From: Bacillota bacterium
GTDB taxonomy: Bacteria; Bacillota; Clostridia; Clostridiales; Clostridiaceae
NCBI GenBank assembly: GCA_023435985.1
Contig: JAEZKY010000127.1
Coordinates: 1-12,907 of the forward strand
Direction of reading: 5' to 3'
DNA: 12,907 bases
The notes beneath the pieces were generated by a model, which saw only the letters and a program-made list of their open reading frames with translations, was not told the origin of the DNA and searched no databases. The translations under genes and the position numbers were made by a program. Below, in pieces: positions 11,643 to 12,907 of the stretch; the stretch's first letter is position 1, and each line of letters begins with the position of its first letter.

Positions 11643-12907
11643 ATGGATTTAAAAGCATTACTTAATAAAGAGCAGTATGAAGGGGCAACTACAATTGATG
11701 GGCAGGTACTTATATTAGCAGGAGCAGGATCAGGTAAGACAAGAGTCCTAACTCATAGAATAGCTCATATGATTGAAGATTTGAATATTGCACCATACAG
11801 TATACTGGCTATTACTTTTACAAATAAGGCATCCAAGGAAATGAAGGATAGAGTTAAAGCACTTATTGGTGAAAGAGCTGAAAATATGTGGATATCCACT
11901 TTCCATTCAACTTGTGTTAGGATTTTAAGAAGAGAAATAGATAAAATAGGCTATAAAAGCAGCTTTACTATATATGATAGCTCAGATCAAAAAACTTTAG
12001 TCAAAGAGTGTATGAAGAGTCTTAATATTAATGATAAAGATATAACTGAGCAAGAGATACTTGGAAAAATCGGAAAAGCAAAAGATAAAATGCAAAATGT
12101 AAGAAGCTTTATGCTGGAAAATGAAGCGAACTTTAGAGAAAAGAAGGTTGCAGATGTCTATGAAATGTATCAGAAAAGACTTAAGGAAAACAATGCCTTA
12201 GATTTTGATGATTTAATTTTTAAGACAGTAGAACTTTTTAAAAGTAATCCGGAAGTACTAGAATTTTATCAAAACAAGTTTAAATATATAATGGTTGATG
12301 AATATCAAGATACCAATGGAGCTCAATACCAATTGGTAAAATTACTTGCAGCAAAATATAAGAATATATGTGTTGTAGGGGATGATGATCAATGTATTTA
12401 CCAGTGGAGAGGTGCAGATATAACCAATATCTTAGACTTTGAAAAAGATTATCCAGGTGCTAAAGTTATAAAATTGGAACAAAACTATAGATCTAAGGGA
12501 AATATATTAAATGCGGCTAACGTTGTCATTGTTAATAATTCAAATAGAAAGAGTAAAGTATTACGAACAGAGCAGGAAGCAGGTAGTAAAATTAAAATAT
12601 ACAGAGCTTATGCGGATAGTGATGAAGGAGATTTTGTTGGAAAGCAGATTTTAGATATAAAAAATAAAGAGGGCAAAAATTATAACGATTTTGCCATATT
12701 ATATAGAACAAATGCTCAATCTAGAATTTTTGAAGAAAGTCTTAGAAGAAAAGGGATTCCATATAAAATTGTAGGAGGAACTCGTTTCTATGATAGAAAA
12801 GAAATAAAGGATATACTAGCGTATTTAAAGGTTCTCGTTAATCCACAAGATGACATAAGTATCAGAAGAATAATAAATGTGCCTAAAAGGAGCATAGGAG
12901 ATGCAAC
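11643..12907 (+). CDS. pcrA: ATP-dependent DNA helicase PcrA/UvrD family (5' part)
   Basis: The first 421 codons of an SF1A 3'-5' DNA helicase gene; the frame is open to the right edge, so the end is cut off (full members are about 700-760 residues). It acts in nucleotide excision repair, clearing of stalled polymerases or recombinase, and rolling-circle plasmid replication. Motifs in order: Q-motif-like L-N-K-E-Q (7-11), Walker A A-G-A-G-S-G-K-T (26-33), motif Ia A-I-T-F-T-N-K-A (56-63), F-H-S-T (87-90), motif II V-D-E-Y-Q-D-T (218-224), motif III G-D-D-D-Q-C-I-Y-Q-W-R-G-A (246-258) and motif IV E-Q-N-Y-R-S (279-284). The start of domain 2 is also present. The start is clear: AAAGGAGG (11626-11633) lies 9 nt before the ATG. 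UvrD, Rep and RecB/AddA relatives share motifs; in Firmicutes this arrangement is PcrA, often followed by ligA, which would lie outside the window. Confidence 0.93.
   Translation, partial: MDLKALLNKEQYEGATTIDGQVLILAGAGSGKTRVLTHRIAHMIEDLNIAPYSILAITFTNKASKEMKDRVKALIGERAENMWISTFHSTCVRILRREIDKIGYKSSFTIYDSSDQKTLVKECMKSLNINDKDITEQEILGKIGKAKDKMQNVRSFMLENEANFREKKVADVYEMYQKRLKENNALDFDDLIFKTVELFKSNPEVLEFYQNKFKYIMVDEYQDTNGAQYQLVKLLAAKYKNICVVGDDDQCIYQWRGADITNILDFEKDYPGAKVIKLEQNYRSKGNILNAANVVIVNNSNRKSKVLRTEQEAGSKIKIYRAYADSDEGDFVGKQILDIKNKEGKNYNDFAILYRTNAQSRIFEESLRRKGIPYKIVGGTRFYDRKEIKDILAYLKVLVNPQDDISIRRIINVPKRSIGDA

Noticed and set aside
1..12907. CRISPR array, insertion sequence, prophage or tRNA
   Set aside because: No regularly spaced repeats, transposase, integrase, terminal inverted repeats or cloverleaf were found.

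Overview
The window is A/T-rich DNA from a low-GC Gram-positive anaerobe of the Clostridium type. This rests on strong A/T-ending codon bias, AGGAGG-type ribosome binding sites, many Rho-independent terminators, and protein families typical of solventogenic or butyric clostridia. It looks like ordinary chromosome, with no transposase, phage gene, CRISPR array, tRNA or rRNA. Genus is inferred from overall character; no database was searched.

Left part (1-2550): the 3' end of a short-chain dehydrogenase that best fits sorbitol-6-phosphate 2-dehydrogenase, then pgi (glucose-6-phosphate isomerase) and a YaiI/YqxD (DUF188) gene, the last two forming an operon closed by a clear terminator. The dehydrogenase would make fructose-6-phosphate, which Pgi interconverts with glucose-6-phosphate. 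Centre-left (2551-6270): a 785-residue protein made of seven triple-tyrosine-type beta domains and no visible export signal, then a lytic transglycosylase without a signal peptide that has a SigD-like (flagellar) promoter candidate, ending in a 23-bp bidirectional terminator hairpin. Centre (6271-7572): a gene-free stretch with a candidate minus-strand small RNA of about 95 nt, then rsuA (16S rRNA pseudouridine synthase) on the minus strand.

Centre-right (7573-8728): a nitroreductase of the YfkO/HypO type divergent from an HxlR/DUF24 regulator, recalling the HypR-HypO disulfide-stress pair of Bacillus subtilis. Next (8814-11424): a MarR-family regulator, a 73-residue NifU-type Fe-S protein and a methyl-accepting chemotaxis protein. 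A 16-bp inverted repeat of consensus TTCGTACNCGWACGAA lies before each of the three genes and nowhere else that I saw. The first overlaps the start site of a perfect consensus marR promoter. This looks like a small self-contained regulon with MarR as probable autorepressor, and is the most interesting item here. The window ends inside pcrA/uvrD (11643 onward), an SF1A DNA helicase gene cut by the edge.

Promoter, operator and small-RNA calls were made by eye from motif matches and need expression or binding data; the protein family calls are much firmer.
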